A stretch of DNA of 64,000 nucleotides from an uncultured Marinobacter sp. (GCF_913055835.1 NZ_CAJXKQ010000016.1:1-64000); one strand, 5' to 3'. Positions 47,066 to 56,683 are shown, counted from the stretch's first letter. The notes: generated from the sequence alone by a model not told the origin. A program made the numbers and translations.

Positions 47066-47588
47066 TGCGCCAGTAGCCCTTGTAGTCCATGCCGTAGCCG
47101 AACAGGAACCGGTCCTCCACGTTCAGGCCGGTGAAATCGGCTTTCAGATCCGGGCGGGCTTTGCGGTCGTGCTGCTTGTCGACAAGTACGGCCGTCAGTA
47201 CCTCACTGGCACCGTGGGCTCGGCAGTAGTCGGCGATGGCGCACAGGGTGGTGCCCTCATCCAGGATGTCATCGATAATCAGAACGGTGCGGCCGTTCAT
47301 ATCCGCTTCGGGCTGCAGTTTCCACTCGAGGATACCGCCGGTGGTCTCCTGGCGGTAGCGGGTAGCGTGCAGGTATTCGGCCTGGACCGGAAACCGGAGC
47401 CGGGGTAACAACTGTCCGGTGAGGATGAGTCCGCCGTTCATCACGCAGAATAACAGGGGGTTACGGTCTTTCAGTCGGGCGGTAATATCGTCGGCCAGGT
47501 TGCCGATTGCAGTCTGTACCTGCTGTTCATCGACCAGGCAGTCGGCTTCGGCCATTACCTGGTTCATTTCGGCGACGGTATCGGTCAT
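47031..47588 (-). CDS. hpt: Hypoxanthine-guanine phosphoribosyltransferase
   Basis: A 185-residue type I phosphoribosyltransferase with the PRPP-binding motif VLIIDDILDEGTTL near residue 104. The flanking EYLHATRYRQET and FGYGMDYKGYWRNAPGIYAV motifs are typical of the bacterial hypoxanthine branch. It salvages hypoxanthine and guanine. I chose ATG at 47588, where the family domain begins, over an upstream open frame. It overlaps ubiC by up to 35 bases, so the pair is probably cotranscribed. Confidence 0.9.
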   Translation of the reverse strand: MTDTVAEMNQVMAEADCLVDEQQVQTAIGNLADDITARLKDRNPLLFCVMNGGLILTGQLLPRLRFPVQAEYLHATRYRQETTGGILEWKLQPEADMNGRTVLIIDDILDEGTTLCAIADYCRAHGASEVLTAVLVDKQHDRKARPDLKADFTGLNVEDRFLFGYGMDYKGYWRNAPGIYAVKGL

Positions 47589-47853
47589 ATCGGTCGGTCC
47601 TGTCGTAAAACCGGCGATTATACCGGAGAGGGGCGGCAGAAGGGAGGGGCCATCCCTGCTGTCAGATCTGTAATTGTGGCTATTGGCAGAAAACCCGGAA
47701 CCGGGGCGTCGGCAATGGCATTGGTCAATTCCGGAGCGATGGGTATGATGGCCTGATTCGACAGTCGTTCGTATCTGTAATGCGAACGAAACACTTGCGC
47801 GCATGATTGTCCGACAATTACTATTGCGCCCGTATGATTTTGGGAGAAAACCT

Positions 47854-48021
47854 ATGAAGAAGTGGCAGTGCGTGGTTTGTGGTCTGATTTACGATGAAGC
47901 TGAAGGCTGGCCCGAGGACGGCATTGAGCCGGGCACCAAGTGGGAAGACGTTCCGGAAGACTGGGTCTGCCCCGATTGCGGTGTCGGCAAGGAAGACTTC
48001 GAGATGATCGAGATCGGCTGA
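47854..48021 (+). CDS. rubA: Rubredoxin
   Basis: A 55-residue iron protein with the two CXXC iron ligands in CVVCGLIYD and [11 protein letters not shown]. It is an electron carrier, known to feed alkane hydroxylases and oxidative-stress enzymes. ATG at 47854 with GGGAGA eight bases upstream. The 265-base gap back to hpt shows a possible TATGAT -10 but no clear -35. Its reductase follows 59 bases later. Confidence 0.96.
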   Translation: MKKWQCVVCGLIYDEAEGWPEDGIEPGTKWEDVPEDWVCPDCGVGKEDFEMIEIG

Positions 48022-48080
48022 TATTACCCGGCACGGCAGGTTGACCCCCGCCAAGGTTAGTCAAGTACAGGAACGCGGTT

Positions 48081-49235
48081 ATGACTGAACAAGCCCCCAT
48101 CGTTATCGTTGGCTCCGGTTTATCCGGCTATTCCCTGGCACGGGAAATCCGGAAGCAGGACAAGGATACTCCGGTTCTGATGGTGACCGCCGACGATGGC
48201 GTGAGTTACTCCAAACCCATGTTGTCCACCGGCTTTACCAAGGGTAAGGATGCCGACGGGCTGGCCCAGGGCGGTACCGACGCCATGGCGGAGCAGTTGA
48301 ATGTCCAGATCCGGACCTTTGCCACGGTCACCGGCATTGATGCCGACGCCCACGAACTGATTCTCGGTGATGAACGCCTTGCCTACAGCAAGCTGGTCCT
48401 GGCCTGGGGCGCCGATGTGATCCGGCTTAGCCTCGATGGTGATGGTCAGGAGCATGTGTTTTCGATCAATGACCTGATGGATTACCGCGCCTTCCGTAAT
48501 GCCCTGGGCGATGGCAAACGGGTGGCGATCATGGGGGCCGGTCTGATTGGGTGTGAGTTTGCCAACGACCTTCGCAATGGCGGTTACGAGGTTGATGTCA
48601 TCGCGCCCTCCGAGGAGGTGATGCCTGGATTGCTACCAGAGACGGCCGCCAATGCCGTCCAGCAGGAACTGGAGAATCTGGGGGTTGGTTTTCATCTCGG
48701 CACTGTTGTCAATCGGGTCGACCGCAAGGGTGGCGGCGTCAGCCTGACCCTCTCCAATGGCGAGACCCTGGAGGCCGATCTGGTGTTGTCGGCTGTCGGC
48801 CTGCGCCCGAGAACCGATTTGGCAAAGGCTGCGGGCATTGAGACAGCCAGAGGCATTGTGGTGAATCGTGCGCTGGAGACGTCGGCGCCGGATGTCTATG
48901 CACTTGGTGATTGCGCTGAAGTGGACGGCCACGTCCTGCTTTACGTCCTGCCGCTAATGGCCTGTTCCCGCGCGCTCGCAAAAACATTGCTTGGTGAGCG
49001 AACCGAGGTGAGCTACGGCACGATGCCGGTGATGATCAAGACGCCTTGTTGCCCTACCGCTGTCTGCCCACCACCGTCCGAAGCCGAGGGCAGTTGGGAA
49101 ACCGAGCAGGATGGCACCAGCGTCAAGGCGCTGTTCAAGAGCCCCTCAGGCGATGTCCTTGGGTTTGCGGTAACCGGCAGCTTTGCCATGGAGAAGCAGG
49201 CCTTGTCCAAAGAAGTGCCGCCGATACACGGCTGA
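48081..49235 (+). CDS. rubB: Rubredoxin-NAD(+) reductase
   Basis: A 384-residue FAD enzyme, the length of Pseudomonas RdxR. It begins IVIVGSGLSGYSLAREIRK, with NAD-binding RVAIMGAGLIGCEFAND near residue 148 and the FAD motif VYALGDCAEVDG near 273. It reduces rubredoxin with NADH. The pair with rubA is a conserved unit in Pseudomonas and relatives. Alkane hydroxylase genes are not seen nearby, so a general redox role is likely. Confidence 0.93.
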   Translation: MTEQAPIVIVGSGLSGYSLAREIRKQDKDTPVLMVTADDGVSYSKPMLSTGFTKGKDADGLAQGGTDAMAEQLNVQIRTFATVTGIDADAHELILGDERLAYSKLVLAWGADVIRLSLDGDGQEHVFSINDLMDYRAFRNALGDGKRVAIMGAGLIGCEFANDLRNGGYEVDVIAPSEEVMPGLLPETAANAVQQELENLGVGFHLGTVVNRVDRKGGGVSLTLSNGETLEADLVLSAVGLRPRTDLAKAAGIETARGIVVNRALETSAPDVYALGDCAEVDGHVLLYVLPLMACSRALAKTLLGERTEVSYGTMPVMIKTPCCPTAVCPPPSEAEGSWETEQDGTSVKALFKSPSGDVLGFAVTGSFAMEKQALSKEVPPIHG

Positions 49236-49254
49236 TTAATCCGACTCCCTTCCC

Positions 49255-49286
49255 ACAGCCCCGGTAACGCGGGGCTGTTTTCTTTC
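49255..49286 (+). terminator. Terminator of rubA-rubB
   Basis: ACAGCCCCG and CGGGGCTGT around a short loop (GTAACG region), followed by TTTTCTTTC. Confidence 0.85.
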
Positions 49287-49370
49287 AGCCGGCGACGGCT
49301 TTTCGTTGCGAAACTTCGCCGCTTGCGGTAGAAAACTCCGTCGTGTGCTAACGAAATCACAGGAGCAGGC

Positions 49371-50228
49371 ATGCTTGAGGTAACCAAGAAACTGGTGGAG
49401 TTGCTGGATCTTTCACCCATCGGTGACGACCATTTCCAGGGTGACAGCGAGGATCTGGGCTTTCCCAATGTGTTTGGCGGGCAGGTTCTTGGCCAGGCGT
49501 TGATGGCGGCCAGCCGAACCGTTGAAGGGCGCCTGTGTCACTCCCTCCATGCCTATTTTCTGCGCCCGGGTAACCAGAGTATGCCTATCGACTACGAGGT
49601 CCAGCGCGTCAGGGATGGCGGCAGTTTCTCGGTACGTCGGGTGATTGCCCGTCAGGACGGCAAGGAAATCCTGACCGGTTCCATGTCGTTTCAGGTGGCC
49701 GAGGGGGGGTTCGAGCATCAACTGGCCATGCCGGATGCGCCGGACCCGGAAACACTGCGCTCGGAACAGGAATGGGGTGAAATGCTGGCGCCCCAGGTGC
49801 CGGAGAAGATGCGGCCGATCCTGACCCGCGACCGCCCGATCGAGATACGGCCGGTGAACCCGGTCAATCCCCTGAAGCCGGAGAAGCGCCCGCCTCACAA
49901 GCAAAGCTGGTTCCGGGCCCAGGGGCATCTGCCGGACGATCCCGTGCTGCACCGCTGCCTGCTGACTTACGCCTCGGATTTCCAGTTTCTCGGTACGTCG
50001 CTGAACCCGCACGGCCTGACCTTCATGAGCAAGGGGCTGCAGGTGGCCAGCCTGGACCACGCCATCTGGTTCCACCGGGATTTTCGCATGGACGAATGGC
50101 TGCTGTACGACAAGGACAGCCCCAGCGCTTCGGCAGGAAGGGGATTTAATCGCGGCAACTTCTTCAATCAGGACGGCGTGCTGGTGGCATCCACCACCCA
50201 GGAAGCCCTGATTCGTCAGAGGTCCTAG
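49371..50228 (+). CDS. tesB: Acyl-CoA thioesterase II
   Basis: A 285-residue double hot-dog thioesterase (E. coli TesB 286). NVFGGQVLGQALMAASRTV near residue 33 opens the first domain. The second has LTYASDFQFLGTS with the catalytic Asp, ASLDHAIWFHRDF, and the C-terminal ASTTQEALIRQRS with the catalytic Gln. It hydrolyses medium- and long-chain acyl-CoA. It converges on the minus-strand EAL gene with 4 bases between. Confidence 0.93.
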   Translation: MLEVTKKLVELLDLSPIGDDHFQGDSEDLGFPNVFGGQVLGQALMAASRTVEGRLCHSLHAYFLRPGNQSMPIDYEVQRVRDGGSFSVRRVIARQDGKEILTGSMSFQVAEGGFEHQLAMPDAPDPETLRSEQEWGEMLAPQVPEKMRPILTRDRPIEIRPVNPVNPLKPEKRPPHKQSWFRAQGHLPDDPVLHRCLLTYASDFQFLGTSLNPHGLTFMSKGLQVASLDHAIWFHRDFRMDEWLLYDKDSPSASAGRGFNRGNFFNQDGVLVASTTQEALIRQRS

Positions 50229-50232
50229 CCGG

Positions 50233-52812
50233 CTAGCCCAGTCTCCTTTGGTCCGGCTGAACGTTATTCTGGTCCAGCCAGGTCATCAGTTCATCGAAGG
50301 GTAATGGCGGTGTCAGCAGGTAACCCTGAATCATGTCGCAGCCCATGTCCCTGAGCAGGTTGGCGGTTACCTCATCCTCCACACCTTCCGCCACCACCCG
50401 ATAGCCAAGGCTGTGGCACATATCAATGGTGGTCTGCACAATCACCCGGTCTTCTGCCTCGGTGGTCAGCTCCGTGACCAGTGAACGATCAATCTTGACC
50501 TCGCTGGCAGGTAGCTGCTTGATGTAGGACAGCGATGAATAGCCGGAACCAAAGTCATCGATCGATACCGGGATACCGGTAGCGCTGAGTGAGTTCAACG
50601 CCCGAAGGGAGTTCGCCGGGTCCTGCATCATGGAGGTTTCCGTCACCTCAAAAATAATGCTGCCCTGGTGACTGTGATAGCTGTTCATCAGGCGCTGGAC
50701 AAAGATGGGAAAGTCCGGCTCCCTCAGGTTATTGGGCGAAATATTGATGGAAATGTTCAGTGGCCAGCCGCGCTCCAAAAGCCGTGAGCGTAATTCCAGT
50801 GACTGCTCGATTACCCATCGGGTCAGTGGTTTGATCAGCCCGGTCTGTTCCGCGAGCATGACAATCTCATCGGCGCGGATCGGTTTCGCCCGGCCGGGCC
50901 ACCGGATCAGAACCTCAATCCCGACGATACGGCCTGTTTTCAGGCTTTGCTTGGGCTGCATGAACAGAGCAAGCTCGTTGGTGTTCAGGGCGTGTCGCAA
51001 CTCCGACACGATGGTCAACCGGTCGGCGCTGTAGGAGTCCTTCTTGGATTTGTAGTAGGCGATGCCGCGCTCCCGGGCCGAATCCGAACCTTCGGCGATC
51101 ACCGCCCGGCGTATCAAGGTGTTGGCATCGGTGCCGTGCTCCGGGAAGATGGCCACTCCGAGTCTTGGGTCCAGGGGAATCTGCATGCCCAGATAGTCGA
51201 TCGGATAGCGTATGCCCTCCAGTGACTTCAGTATCGCCCGTGGAACGGAGCCCGTGGCATCGGCATCGACCACAAAGGCGAACGTCTGCGGGTCCAGTGA
51301 TGCCAGGTAGAAATTTCTCCGGTCACTCTGCTCCACAGGCATAGCGCCCGGTAGCTCGCGAACCACTGCATTGTAGTGCTTGGACGCCAGTTCCAGAATC
51401 CGGTCACTGTTGCGGTGCCCCAGAGTCTTGGTGACCGACTGCAGGTTGTTCAGGTGGATGACCGCGACGCCGTAACGCCGCTCGGGGCTTCGCAGCATCA
51501 GATCGTTGAGCATCATCTCCAGGCTGCCCCGATTGGGGAGGCCGGTGAGGGGGTTATGCAGGGCGTGATCCATCAGCTTCAGCTCTGCCGACCGCCGCGC
51601 TGCCAAAGCATTCAGCTCCGCTTCCCGGGCGTCAACCTTGTCCTGTCTTTCCTGGTAAAGCCGCGCGGCCAGGGCCAGCGTAAGCAGAATGGCCTCCAGT
51701 GCTGACCCGATCTGCATGCCGTAAGTGGTCACAAAATTGTTGGGCAGCAAGCCGTACTTGTTGGCACCCGTTATTGCACTGCCGAGGGTTAGTGCCGCCC
51801 AGGCCACCGTGTAGTAACCGGCCTGCGGATTTCCTTTCCACCATTGAATCGGTCCGAGGATGGTGAGCAGCAGGCAGCTGGGAATGGCCAGGGCCACGGT
51901 CAGCCGGCTGCCGGTGCTGTAATCGACGAAGAAGGTCATCACGGCAACGGCTGCGTTCAGGGATATTGCGAAAACAACCAGCCGGTTGAGCGTTGGGCCG
52001 GTTCGAGGCAGCTTCAGGAACGAGCGCGAGAACAGCAGGGTGAACAGAACCGCCAGAGGCACTGCCATCAACATGATCTGGTTCTGGATGCCGGGGTTTT
52101 GTGGCCAGAGGAACTGATATGTGGCACCGTTCAACGCGCCGATGAGCAGCAGGTAACCCAGCGTTGACAGCACATAGAGCAGATAAACCGGTTCCCTCAG
52201 CGCGGCAAAGATAAACAGGTTAAAGAAGATGACCGTGATCAGGATGCCGTAGTAGACGGCATGCATCTGGTCCTCTGTGGAGGAATGCTCGAAGAATGCC
52301 TGGGCGTTCCACAGTTTGACGGGTATCTGCATCGCCCCTTCCGTACGTACTTCGAGCAGGATCCGGTACTGGCTGGCAATACTCTGCTCAAACGGAAAAA
52401 GAAAGTGCCGGTGGAGTATTGGTCGTTGATCGAAAGGAACGTGATCCCCGGTTGCTACGCGCCGGGCAATGCGTCCGTTTTCCAGCAGGTGAAAGGTGAG
52501 CTTGTCCAGCTGTGAGTAGCGAACTTCCAGCAGATTGATGGTTTCAGGGTGTGCCACCGGAAACCGAAGCCAGACGGTATCCCGGATATAACCGAAATTC
52601 GGACTTTCTTCCTCGAGCGTTTGCCAGTCGTCGGAGGCAAGCGCTTCACTGGCTGTCAGGTTTTCATCCGGCGCGACGCGCAGATACTCGATCTGCGGAA
52701 CATACGACACCTCAGCCCCGAGGGACGGGGTGGTCAGGCCCGATAACAGCAGAAGCGTTATCAGAAAACGAAGCCAGAAGTTGGATGCCACGTTGAACCG
52801 TTTGCTTGTCAT
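50233..52812 (-). CDS. 7TM-DISM receptor with degenerate GGDEF and intact EAL domain
   Basis: An 859-residue protein: signal or anchor helix (residues 10-30), a DISMED2-type periplasmic domain, seven membrane helices (about 190-390), then GGDEF and EAL domains. The GGDEF signature is replaced by LDPQTF, so no cyclase is expected. The EAL half has EVLIRW, DDFGSGYSSL, KIDRSLV and AEGVED, all the metal and catalytic residues, so it should be a c-di-GMP phosphodiesterase. The frame extends upstream to 52866, but ATG at 52812 starts at the signal helix. Confidence 0.88.
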   Translation of the reverse strand: MTSKRFNVASNFWLRFLITLLLLSGLTTPSLGAEVSYVPQIEYLRVAPDENLTASEALASDDWQTLEEESPNFGYIRDTVWLRFPVAHPETINLLEVRYSQLDKLTFHLLENGRIARRVATGDHVPFDQRPILHRHFLFPFEQSIASQYRILLEVRTEGAMQIPVKLWNAQAFFEHSSTEDQMHAVYYGILITVIFFNLFIFAALREPVYLLYVLSTLGYLLLIGALNGATYQFLWPQNPGIQNQIMLMAVPLAVLFTLLFSRSFLKLPRTGPTLNRLVVFAISLNAAVAVMTFFVDYSTGSRLTVALAIPSCLLLTILGPIQWWKGNPQAGYYTVAWAALTLGSAITGANKYGLLPNNFVTTYGMQIGSALEAILLTLALAARLYQERQDKVDAREAELNALAARRSAELKLMDHALHNPLTGLPNRGSLEMMLNDLMLRSPERRYGVAVIHLNNLQSVTKTLGHRNSDRILELASKHYNAVVRELPGAMPVEQSDRRNFYLASLDPQTFAFVVDADATGSVPRAILKSLEGIRYPIDYLGMQIPLDPRLGVAIFPEHGTDANTLIRRAVIAEGSDSARERGIAYYKSKKDSYSADRLTIVSELRHALNTNELALFMQPKQSLKTGRIVGIEVLIRWPGRAKPIRADEIVMLAEQTGLIKPLTRWVIEQSLELRSRLLERGWPLNISINISPNNLREPDFPIFVQRLMNSYHSHQGSIIFEVTETSMMQDPANSLRALNSLSATGIPVSIDDFGSGYSSLSYIKQLPASEVKIDRSLVTELTTEAEDRVIVQTTIDMCHSLGYRVVAEGVEDEVTANLLRDMGCDMIQGYLLTPPLPFDELMTWLDQNNVQPDQRRLG

Positions 52813-52893
52813 TTTCCAAACGAGTATGGCGTGTCGCCTTTGACGGCTCAAGTCGGCGGTAATCACTGTTTGGCAAATTTTTGTAGCCGGGGC

Positions 52894-53340
52894 TCAGATC
52901 TGCTCCAGCCATGACCGGACCCAGGGCACCGCTTCGACTTCCGGCTCCATGGTTTCGAGGGCATCAATCCGAAGGGTTTCCCCAACCTTTCGGGCAGCGG
53001 TTTCGTAAAGCGCTTCCTCAAGCAGGTCGCCAGCACCACAGAAAGTGTCACCGTAGGAGCTGTCGCCCAGGACGATAATGCCAAACGGCCGGCCCGGTTG
53101 TTGGGGTAGCTGATCGCGCAGTGCCAGATAGAAAGGCAGCAGATTCGCTGGCACTTCACCCTGCCCGGTCGTGGATGTGCATACCAGAAGAGGGTCGTTA
53201 CTGGAGGTAATGTCATCCACAGCGGGGTTTTCAAGCACGGTCACATGGTGACCCTCGCCTTCCAGTTCCTTTTTGATGGCTCTGGCTGTCAGGAGCGCGC
53301 CACCGTAGACGCTGCCCACCAGGATTCTGATTGATGTCAT
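52894..53340 (-). CDS. MioC-like flavodoxin
   Basis: A 148-residue FMN protein (E. coli MioC 147). The phosphate loop is GSVYGGALLTA (residues 9-19), where classic flavodoxins have a T/SxTGNT loop, followed by STTGQGEVPANLLPFY and LGDSSYGDTFCGAG. It carries single electrons; its partner is unknown. ATG at 53340 has AGGAAACC upstream. It lies between two c-di-GMP genes on the same strand, with gaps of about 80 bases to each. Confidence 0.88.
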   Translation of the reverse strand: MTSIRILVGSVYGGALLTARAIKKELEGEGHHVTVLENPAVDDITSSNDPLLVCTSTTGQGEVPANLLPFYLALRDQLPQQPGRPFGIIVLGDSSYGDTFCGAGDLLEEALYETAARKVGETLRIDALETMEPEVEAVPWVRSWLEQI

Positions 53341-53419
53341 AGGTTTCCTGCTCGTTGCCGAGGCAATGATTGAAGGGTTGTCCGGTGGCGCAAGATCATA
53401 GCGGGAGTGCTTTCCTGCC

Positions 53420-54523
53420 TCAAGGTGCGGGAGTGGGGGTGGCATCGGTTTCCTGGCTTCGAACCCGCGGAGCTATGCGGTTGCGCCCGGCTTCCTTGGC
53501 ATTGTAGAGGTTCAGGTCGGCCTGTTTGAGCAGGTCATCCAGGGAGCGAGCCTTGGCAATTGAGCAGACGCCGGCGCTGATGGTCACCGGTAACGCCTGA
53601 TCCCTGAATCGGAACGAATGCCTGGCAACTTGAGAACGCAACCTTTCAGCAAGCGTCAGGGCCTGCAGCAGGGAAGTGTCCGGTAATAAGACCAGAAATT
53701 CTTCGCCGCCCCATCGGGCCGCGACATCGGCCTGGCGGATCACTGTTCTCATCAATCCAGCGAACTCGCGCAGGACATCGTCGCCAGCATCGTGTCCGAA
53801 CCGGTCGTTGATCTGTTTGAAAAGGTCCAGATCGATCAGGGCAATGGAAAAGTGATGCCCGGAGCGCTGGTAGCGGGCAAACTCCATGTTCAGGCGGCTT
53901 TGCATTTCACGACGGTTGGCAAGCCCGGTGAGTTCGTCCGTCCGTGCCGCATGCTCATGGGTTTCCGCAAGGGCCAGAAGTTCATTGCGCGCCTTCAGGC
54001 GGCTGGCTTCAAGCACGAAACAGAAAATCGATTCGAAGGTCAGGGCGGCGAAAAAACGGATCTTGAAATCCATGCTGTACTCCGCAGAGACCAGCGGGAG
54101 GCCGGGAAACTGGAATACCACCACTGCAATCAGGTAGCAGAACAGCAGAACGGCTGTGCCGGTTTTCAGATCGGTCAGGTAGAACAGCAACGGTGGAAAG
54201 ACGTAGAACCAGAGTGGCCCGGTGTTGCTCTCCCCGCCGGAAGCAATCAGGTAAGTGAAAAGCAGTCCGACAACAACAATCATGCCGGCTTTCTGGCGGG
54301 CACGGTTGCCGGTAATTGCAAAGTACAGCATGTTCAGGGCAATCAGGCCGATAAAAGACCACAGTACCCAGGCATGGGTCGTGTGCTCGGCGAACCAGGC
54401 CTTGGCGCCGATGCCAATCAGAAACGCGATAGCGGTTGCCGAGAGCCAGGTGAGCAGTCGCGAGACCTGGACTTCTTCCCGTTCGCCGGCAGCGAGCTGC
54501 CCGGAGGAAGTTGAATGAGGCAT
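53420..54523 (-). CDS. Membrane diguanylate cyclase (GGDEF)
   Basis: A 367-residue protein with about six membrane helices (residues 22-185) and a C-terminal GGDEF domain. The active motif is GGEEF (RWGGEEFLVLLP), with an RQAD inhibitory site five residues upstream, so it should be an active, product-inhibited cyclase making c-di-GMP. The opposing phosphodiesterase is encoded two genes downstream on the same strand. Confidence 0.92.
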   Translation of the reverse strand: MPHSTSSGQLAAGEREEVQVSRLLTWLSATAIAFLIGIGAKAWFAEHTTHAWVLWSFIGLIALNMLYFAITGNRARQKAGMIVVVGLLFTYLIASGGESNTGPLWFYVFPPLLFYLTDLKTGTAVLLFCYLIAVVVFQFPGLPLVSAEYSMDFKIRFFAALTFESIFCFVLEASRLKARNELLALAETHEHAARTDELTGLANRREMQSRLNMEFARYQRSGHHFSIALIDLDLFKQINDRFGHDAGDDVLREFAGLMRTVIRQADVAARWGGEEFLVLLPDTSLLQALTLAERLRSQVARHSFRFRDQALPVTISAGVCSIAKARSLDDLLKQADLNLYNAKEAGRNRIAPRVRSQETDATPTPAP

Positions 54524-54643
54524 GGAGACCTTGTTTGCTGTTTTTGTAATTTTGACGCTTTTAGTCGGAATTATGAGTCAAGTTAGTGAATTTTTGCAGT
54601 CCCGTCTGTGATGTGTTTACTCTGTGCGAAATGTAACCGTTTT

Positions 54644-54673
54644 ATTTCATTTTCATGTCAAAAATTTTATAGT
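54644..54673 (+). promoter_or_regulatory. Candidate Pho-box promoter of pit
   Basis: ATTTCAT-TTTC-ATGTCAA (54644-54661) matches a Pho box at 5 of 7 in each half with the right spacing. TATAGT (54668-54673) follows after 6 bases, closer than the usual 10. The same bases also read as a sigma-70 promoter, TTTCAT-N17-TATAGT. The 207-base gap in front of pit is AT-rich and holds no gene. Confidence 0.4.
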
Positions 54674-54730
54674 TGCCGCGCGGCAGAGTTCGCCCTCAAT
54701 CCTCACAGACTAAACGAGACCTGAGCTGTT

Positions 54731-56290
54731 ATGGCCCGTTCGAGCGGATTACTGGATACCCTTCTCACCAGCCCTACCACGGAACGATACAGGGTCGGCA
54801 TCAGCCTGCTTTTCTTACTTGGTGTATGGCTGACTGTCGGATCATTCAGCCAGGGATTGCCCAACAGTATGCTGTTGATGGCCGCTGCGGTTATTGGCGG
54901 TTACATGGCAATCAATATCGGTGCCAATGACGTTGCCAATAACGTCGGCCCAGCGGTGGGTTCCGGGGCCTTGTCGCTGGGTGCGGCCGTCATTATTGCC
55001 GCTATCTTCGAAGCTGGCGGTGCGATCATCGCCGGTGGTGATGTGGTTTCCACCATCAAGGGCGGCATCATCGACCCTTCCAGCCTGGAAGATGGTCGGG
55101 CTTTCGTCTGGTTGATGACTGCCGCCTTGCTCGCTGGCGCGCTCTGGCTCAACCTTGCTACCTGGATGGGCGCGCCAGTGTCTACCACCCACTCCATTGT
55201 TGGTGGCGTTCTTGGTGCCGGTATCGCCGCCGGTGGCTGGGGTATCGCTGACTGGGCAGTGATGGGCAAGATTGCGGCCAGCTGGGTAATCTCGCCGGTT
55301 CTCGGTGGTGCCCTGGCAGCCCTGTTCCTGTTCGCGATCAAGAAGACCGTGTTGTATCGCAAAGAGGTCATTCCTGCGGCCAGGACCTTTGTTCCCTGGC
55401 TGGTGGCCATCATGGCCTGGGCTTTCGGAACCTATCTGATGATCAAGGGCGTCAAGAAAATCGTCAAAGTCGATTTTCTTGAGGCCACACTGATCGGTCT
55501 TGCCGCCGCTGCCGTCGTCTTTTTCATTATGCGCACCCTGGTGGGCCGCATGGCATCGACCATGGAGAACAGCTCGGCGGGGGTGAATTCCCTGTTCACC
55601 TGGCCGCTGATTTTTGCTGCCGCGCTGTTGAGTTTTGCTCATGGCGCCAACGACGTGGCTAACGCCATTGGTCCGCTGGCTGCTATCAATGACGCCCTTT
55701 CTGCTGATTCGGTTGTCATGTCGGCGAGCATACCGATGTGGGTGATGATGGTGGGCGCCCTGGGTCTGGCCGTTGGCCTGATGTTGTTCGGGCCCCGCCT
55801 GATCAAGACCGTTGGCAGTGAAATCACCGAGCTGGATAAGACCCGGGCCTTCTGTATTGCCCTGTCCGCGGCGCTGACGGTAATCCTTGCGTCTCAACTG
55901 GGCCTGCCGGTCAGCTCCACCCATATCGCCATTGGCGGTGTTTTCGGTGTTGGCTTCCTCAGGGAGTACCTGAAGTCCAACTACGCAACCCAACTGCACA
56001 AGATCATGGAGCACCATGATCCGGCCGAGCAGGAGCGCCTGAAACCTTTCCTGGATGATTTCCGCAATGCCTCGGTTGAGGAGATGGAAAATCTGCTCAA
56101 GCAGGCCAAGAAGAAAAAGCAGGTGCCTCTGTCCAAGTCAGAGCGCAAGCGCCTGAAGAAGATCTATCGGGAAGAAATGGTGAAGCGTTCGCATCTGGTG
56201 CGCATTGCGGCTGCCTGGATCATCACGGTGCCGGCGTCTGCCATCATGGCCGCCATCCTGTTCTTTACGCTCCGGGGCTTGTTGATCTGA
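54731..56290 (+). CDS. pitA: PiT family inorganic phosphate transporter
   Basis: A 519-residue membrane transporter with the duplicated PiT signature: NIGANDVANNVGPAVGSGA near residue 60 and FAHGANDVANAIGPLAAIN near 303. Ten or more helices are expected, with a cytoplasmic loop and a basic C-terminal stretch (LLKQAKKKKQVPLSKSERKR) near residue 460 before the last helix. It imports metal-phosphate by proton symport. Pit proteins often sit with a DUF47 partner; none is beside it here. Confidence 0.93.
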   Translation: MARSSGLLDTLLTSPTTERYRVGISLLFLLGVWLTVGSFSQGLPNSMLLMAAAVIGGYMAINIGANDVANNVGPAVGSGALSLGAAVIIAAIFEAGGAIIAGGDVVSTIKGGIIDPSSLEDGRAFVWLMTAALLAGALWLNLATWMGAPVSTTHSIVGGVLGAGIAAGGWGIADWAVMGKIAASWVISPVLGGALAALFLFAIKKTVLYRKEVIPAARTFVPWLVAIMAWAFGTYLMIKGVKKIVKVDFLEATLIGLAAAAVVFFIMRTLVGRMASTMENSSAGVNSLFTWPLIFAAALLSFAHGANDVANAIGPLAAINDALSADSVVMSASIPMWVMMVGALGLAVGLMLFGPRLIKTVGSEITELDKTRAFCIALSAALTVILASQLGLPVSSTHIAIGGVFGVGFLREYLKSNYATQLHKIMEHHDPAEQERLKPFLDDFRNASVEEMENLLKQAKKKKQVPLSKSERKRLKKIYREEMVKRSHLVRIAAAWIITVPASAIMAAILFFTLRGLLI

Positions 56291-56379
56291 CCGGGCTGGT
56301 TGTATAAACCGAGTTTGGTCATACTATCTTTCAAAAGGGGTGTCTCACCCCTCAAGCCTATTTGTCCATGGAGTGAAGT

Positions 56380-56646
56380 ATGAGTTCATCCGTTGAAAGC
56401 CGTCAGGCGAAGATGATTGATGAGCTGAGGACCTTTATCAAGAAGGTTCTGAGCGATCCGACCATTGCCGTCAAATCCATGGAGATCGCTCGGAAGCATC
56501 GCGGTCAGCCGAATGCCGAGGAGCTGATTGCACGGGAGATCAGTGCCAGCACCAATATCCGGATTCCGGAGAACTGGAGTGAGGCGGACAAGATGTTTCT
56601 GGATATCATCCATGATGTTCTGGATGATGAAGAGGCGCTTTACTGA
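56380..56646 (+). CDS. Small conserved-looking protein of unknown function
   Basis: An 88-residue hydrophilic, mostly helical protein with no signal peptide or membrane segment: an N-terminal helix (RQAKMIDELRTFIKKVLSDP) and an acidic C-terminus (DKMFLDIIHDVLDDEEALY). Codon use is like that of its neighbours and GGAG precedes the start. I do not recognise the family. It follows pit by 89 bases and precedes a long inverted repeat. Confidence 0.65.
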   Translation: MSSSVESRQAKMIDELRTFIKKVLSDPTIAVKSMEIARKHRGQPNAEELIAREISASTNIRIPENWSEADKMFLDIIHDVLDDEEALY

Positions 56647-56683
56647 TCTACTCCAGGTTCATGGCCTGAAAGCTCGGGGAGGA

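Noticed and set aside
54842..56017. 391-codon minus-strand frame
   Set aside because: Opposite pit; the product is rich in His, Gln and Gly, as expected of an antisense reading.
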